Of a stretch of DNA of 64,000 bases, positions 61,758-64,000 are shown one piece after another. The DNA comes from RGDT01 sp964630925. GTDB taxonomy: Bacteria; Planctomycetota; Planctomycetia; Gemmatales; Gemmataceae. A program made the translations under genes and the position numbers. The stretch's first letter is position 1; each line of letters begins with the position of its first letter. The DNA is taken from positions 16,003 through 80,002 of the forward strand of contig CAZVZK010000028.1 in assembly GCA_964630925.1 (NCBI GenBank). Reading direction: 5' to 3'. Below the pieces are notes generated by a model, which saw nothing but the letters and a program-made list of their open reading frames with translations, was not told the DNA's origin and ran no database searches.

Positions 61758-61763
61758 ATTGTA
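61758..61763 (-). promoter_or_regulatory. -10 hexamer TACAAT upstream of dinB
   Basis: TACAAT on the minus strand; predicted +1 near 61751 and a 19-nt leader carrying GGAGG to the GTG at 61732. Confidence 0.5.
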
Positions 61764-61823
61764 GCCGCGCCGCGGGGCGATCTGGTAGGCTGGGAGGTGT
61801 CGCCGACGCGAGGAGTCGCACCG

Positions 61824-62789
61824 ATGGCCCACCCATCCGGCATGCCCGAAAAGGACATCACGCCAGAAGCGGAGGCATTCAGGCCGACGCGGCGGCGCTG
61901 GCTGTCCCTCGCCCTCGCCGGGGCCGCCGGGGTGGGCACCCTGGCGGCGGTGTACGCCCTGTTCCGCCCCGGCAGCGACGACGAGGTCCTGGATACCGGC
62001 GACGGGGGCCACGGCCTGGACCTGTACCCGGCGGCGCGGGTGCCGGCGTTCGCGGACGCGGGCAGGCCCCTGACGGAGCGTGCCGAGGCGGCCCGGTACT
62101 GCAACTTCTACGAGTTCACCTCGACGAAGCACGCGTGGAAGTACGTCGGCCCGTTCAAGCCGACGCCGTGGACGGTCGAGGTGACGGGGCTGGTGGACAA
62201 CCCGCGTGTGTACGACATGGACGACCTGGTGCGGGCGTTCCCCCTGGAGGAGCGTGTGTACAGGCTCCGGTGTGTCGAGGCGTGGGCGATGGTGGTGCCG
62301 TGGACCGGCTTCCCGATGGCGGCGCTGTTGAAGAAGGCCGGCGTCAAGGCGGGGGCGAGGTACGTCCGCTTCGAGTCGTTCCTCGATCCGTCGATGGCGT
62401 CGAACCAGCGGCGCTCGTTCCCCTGGCCGTACACGGAGGGGCTGAACCTCGCGGAGGCGATGAACGAGCTGACGTTCATCGCGACGGGGGTGTACGGTCA
62501 CCCGCTGCTGAAGCAGCACGGGGCGCCGGTGCGGCTGGTGGTGCCGTGGAAGTACGGGTTCAAGAGCTGCAAGTCGATCACGCGGATCGAGGTGACGGCG
62601 GCCAGGCCGGCGACGTTCTGGAACACCATCACGCCGGAGGAATACGACTTCGAGGCGAACGTGAATCCGCTGGTGCCACACCCGCGTTGGAGCCAGGCGT
62701 CGGAGCGGATGCTCGGGACGGGCGAGCGGCGGCAGACGCTGATGTACAACGGCTACGGCGAGTGGGTGGCGAAGCTGTACAAGGCGTGA
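61824..62789 (+). CDS. msrP: MsrP-type molybdopterin oxidoreductase (methionine sulfoxide reductase catalytic subunit)
   Basis: A 321-aa sulfite-oxidase-fold protein. A twin-arginine signal (RRRWLSLALAGAAG) indicates Tat export with cofactor inserted. The molybdopterin cysteine is in RLRCVEAWAMVVPW near residue 148; NFYEFTSTKHAWKY and the GYGEWVAKLYKA ending are typical of MsrP/YedY. It repairs periplasmic protein methionine sulfoxide with electrons from the membrane subunit MsrQ, which is not adjacent here. AGGAG lies 8 nt before the ATG. Confidence 0.9.
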   Translation: MAHPSGMPEKDITPEAEAFRPTRRRWLSLALAGAAGVGTLAAVYALFRPGSDDEVLDTGDGGHGLDLYPAARVPAFADAGRPLTERAEAARYCNFYEFTSTKHAWKYVGPFKPTPWTVEVTGLVDNPRVYDMDDLVRAFPLEERVYRLRCVEAWAMVVPWTGFPMAALLKKAGVKAGARYVRFESFLDPSMASNQRRSFPWPYTEGLNLAEAMNELTFIATGVYGHPLLKQHGAPVRLVVPWKYGFKSCKSITRIEVTAARPATFWNTITPEEYDFEANVNPLVPHPRWSQASERMLGTGERRQTLMYNGYGEWVAKLYKA

Positions 62790-63122
62790 GAGACGCGGGC
62801 TCAGGGAGGTACGTTGTCGGATGGCCGTCTGCCCGTGGGCGCTGTTGCCGGCCGAGGACGGGCGGGCGCCGATCCGGCGGGGCGTGTCGTCAGGGCGGGG
62901 TTGACGCTCACCGCCGGAGGGCCAGGAGCAGAGCGGGCCGCCTTCCCGTGGCGCGCGGTGTCACCAAGGGTGTCAAGGGAGCCTAGAATGCCAAGGGTGC
63001 CAACAAGGCCCCCAGGATGGACGCCGCCCGCGTCGCTCCGATGACGATGACCCCCTCTCAACCCAAGGGTGCCCTCCAAGGGTGCCGAGGGTGCCAACGC
63101 CGCCGTAACCGACCAGCCGGGG

Positions 63123-63307
63123 GTGGGAATTAGACAGAAGTAGACGGTGGTGGAGGCCGTGGAGGGGCGAATTGCATTGCATTGCACCCCCCCAGGCACC
63201 CCCCTGCAATGCAAATTCTTGGCGGGATTTACATTTCACGGCAAGTGGTCAGGCCACCCATGCCCGTGCCGTGGCCGCCCTCCGCGTCTCATTTTGTCTA
63301 ACCCCAC
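63123..63307. mobile_element. 185-bp non-coding element with terminal inverted repeats (MITE-like)
   Basis: Left end 63123-63146 (begins GTGGGAATTAGACAGAAG) and right end 63285-63307 (complement begins GTGGGGTTAGACAAAATG) are imperfect inverted copies sharing GTGGG, TTAGACA and AGACG. An internal palindrome (GCATTGCA...TGCAATGC) is present. No ORF or transposase is inside. It lies in the 656-nt gene-free stretch 62790-63445, which also holds about five CAAGGGTGCC-type repeats (62962-63096). Target-site duplications could not be assigned confidently. Confidence 0.5.
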
Positions 63308-63383
63308 AGGTCGGGTCAACGGCTACCGCCGCCCACCCCGCGGCGCCCCTGATCTGTCGAATAGGCACTCGTATCAATGATGC

Positions 63384-63412
63384 GGGCCGGGAGACTTGGC
63401 GTCTCCCGGCCC
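63384..63412 (-). terminator. Terminator-like hairpin after the rpsA stop
   Basis: A perfect 12-bp stem (GGGCCGGGAGAC / GTCTCCCGGCCC) with a 5-nt loop TTGGC lies 34 bp past the ribosomal protein S1 stop. No T-tract follows. Confidence 0.55.
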
Positions 63413-63445
63413 TGATCTTCTCGGCGATTGTTCACCCCGCCGCGG

Positions 63446-64000
63446 TCACTCCTGGCCGGGCAGGTTGATGAGGTTGCCGCCGCCGCCCGTGCCGCCGCGC
63501 AGCTCCTTCTGCTTGCCCGTCGGCTTCACCGGCAGCGCCGGCGCGTCCAGCGGCATGTCGGGCACGTCGTCGCCCTCGCCCTCGATCAGGCCGGGCTGGT
63601 CGAGACGCTTGCGGCTCAGGCCGATCTTGCGCTCGGGCACGTCCACACGCAGCACCTTGACCTCGACCTCGTCGCCGGGCTTCACCACGTCCTCCGGGCT
63701 GTCCACCTTGTGGTCGGCCAGNNNNNNNNNNGCTCGGAGATGTGCAGCAGGCCCTCCAGGCCCGGCTCCAGCTCGACGAAGACACCGAAGTTGGTCAGCT
63801 TCGTGACCTTGCCCTTCTTGATCTCGCCGGGCTTGTAGCGGCCGGGGATGTCGCCCTCCCACGGGTCGCTCTTCATCTGCTTCAGGCCCAGCGCGATGCG
63901 CTTCCGCTCCTGGTCCACGTTCAGGACCACGCAGGTCACCTTGTCGCCCTTCTGCACCATCTCCGACGGGTGGGAGACCTTCGTCACCCAGCTCATGTCC
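63446..64000 (-). CDS. rpsA: 30S ribosomal protein S1, C-terminal part
   Basis: The gene enters from the right edge. S1 RNA-binding motifs are recognised: DMSWVTKVSHPSEMVQKGDK, RKRIALGLKQMKSDPWEGDI, GKVTKLTNFGVFVELEPGLE then GLLHISE, and ERKIGLSRKRLD. It ends in a Gly/Pro-rich tail (GGGGNLINLPGQE). S1 helps bind mRNA to the 30S subunit. Ten Ns at 63722-63731 shift the frame, but joining the flanks with a one-base overlap gives HISELADHKVDSPEDVV, the expected S1 sequence. The gene is therefore probably intact across the gap. Confidence 0.9.
   Translation of the reverse strand, partial: GHELGDEGLPPVGDGAEGRQGDLRGPERGPGAEAHRAGPEADEERPVGGRHPRPLQARRDQEGQGHEADQLRCLRRAGAGPGGPAAHLRXXXXLADHKVDSPEDVVKPGDEVEVKVLRVDVPERKIGLSRKRLDQPGLIEGEGDDVPDMPLDAPALPVKPTGKQKELRGGTGGGGNLINLPGQE
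63722..63731. other. Assembly gap (10 Ns) inside rpsA
   Basis: A run of ten Ns. The frames on the two sides differ. The flanks GGCCAG and GCTCGG share a G, and overlapping them restores a continuous, conserved S1 reading frame, which suggests a placeholder gap. Confidence 0.9.

Noticed and set aside
60902..62986. A 694-codon plus-strand frame over dinB and msrP
   Set aside because: It is antisense to dinB and out of frame with msrP; no start signal or domain supports it.
62814..63044. A 76-codon plus-strand frame after msrP
   Set aside because: No Shine-Dalgarno, no similarity, and it runs into the CAAGGGTGCC repeats.

Overview
The window is a GC-rich bacterial chromosome segment, probably from a planctomycete of the Gemmataceae. 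The basis is established family knowledge: three genes (7805-8722, 8737-9663, 15638-16633) start with the TIGR02996 companion domain typical of Gemmata relatives and continue into a sulfatase-modifying-factor (FGE) fold; a fourth (52090-53076) has the same N-terminus; there is an ECF sigma factor overlapping a Ser/Thr kinase-WD40 gene; and one ECF sigma factor is fused to a membrane-anchored extracytoplasmic domain. There are no rRNA, tRNA, phage, transposase or CRISPR features. Two 10-N runs (3110-3119, 63722-63731) look like scaffolding placeholders. In both cases the flanks rejoin into an intact conserved protein if they overlap by 3 and 1 bases.

Layout. 1-10.8 kb: a partial SnoaL-like protein, a HAD phosphatase fused to an ATPase, an SRPBCC / zinc alcohol dehydrogenase pair, a DUF4142 / SDR pair, a lipoprotein, a tartrate/D-malate dehydrogenase-like enzyme, and an operon of FGE-fold proteins with an AtuA-related protein and an enoyl-CoA hydratase. 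10.9-16.7 kb: a 1196-aa isoleucyl-tRNA synthetase, a dual-specificity phosphatase and a third TIGR02996-FGE gene. 16.8-20.4 kb: a colinear run behind a near-consensus promoter (DUF2089-like regulator, small membrane protein, secreted FGE-fold protein, ECF sigma factor fused through one membrane segment to a serpin); this is the most unusual locus. 20.5-26 kb: CorA, a class V aminotransferase, a small-protein/retropepsin pair sitting next to a duplicated 3' fragment of a phytoene-desaturase-like gene, a DUF2262-like gene with an in-frame amber codon, and the intact desaturase-like gene.

26-34 kb: a protein with a plant-IQM-like domain, an ECF sigma / kinase-WD40 pair, a DUF1328 protein, an RMD1-like protein, glycine oxidase and a SMI1/KNR4 protein. 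34.5-43.9 kb: a MutS2 lacking the Smr domain, an ankyrin protein, a Uma2 nuclease, a second SMI1/KNR4 protein, a glycoside hydrolase, DUF4058, a RluA-type pseudouridine synthase and small hypotheticals. 44-53 kb: two metallophosphoesterases (one YmdB-like), a TIGR00300 (LOR/SDH) enzyme, a YyaL-like protein and a WD40-like membrane protein. 53-64 kb: TrpG/PabA, a sugar phosphate isomerase-like protein, a multispanning Pro-rich membrane protein, an outer-membrane barrel, a response regulator overlapping an RlmI-type methyltransferase, DNA polymerase IV, MsrP and the C-terminal part of ribosomal protein S1.

Many neighbours are translationally coupled by ATGA overlaps. A recurring -10 hexamer (TACAAT or TATCNT) precedes many starts. 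At four genes it lies exactly 6 nt before the ATG with no Shine-Dalgarno, which suggests leaderless mRNAs. Intergenic spaces carry several palindromes and dispersed repeats, including a 185-bp element with terminal inverted repeats at 63123-63307.
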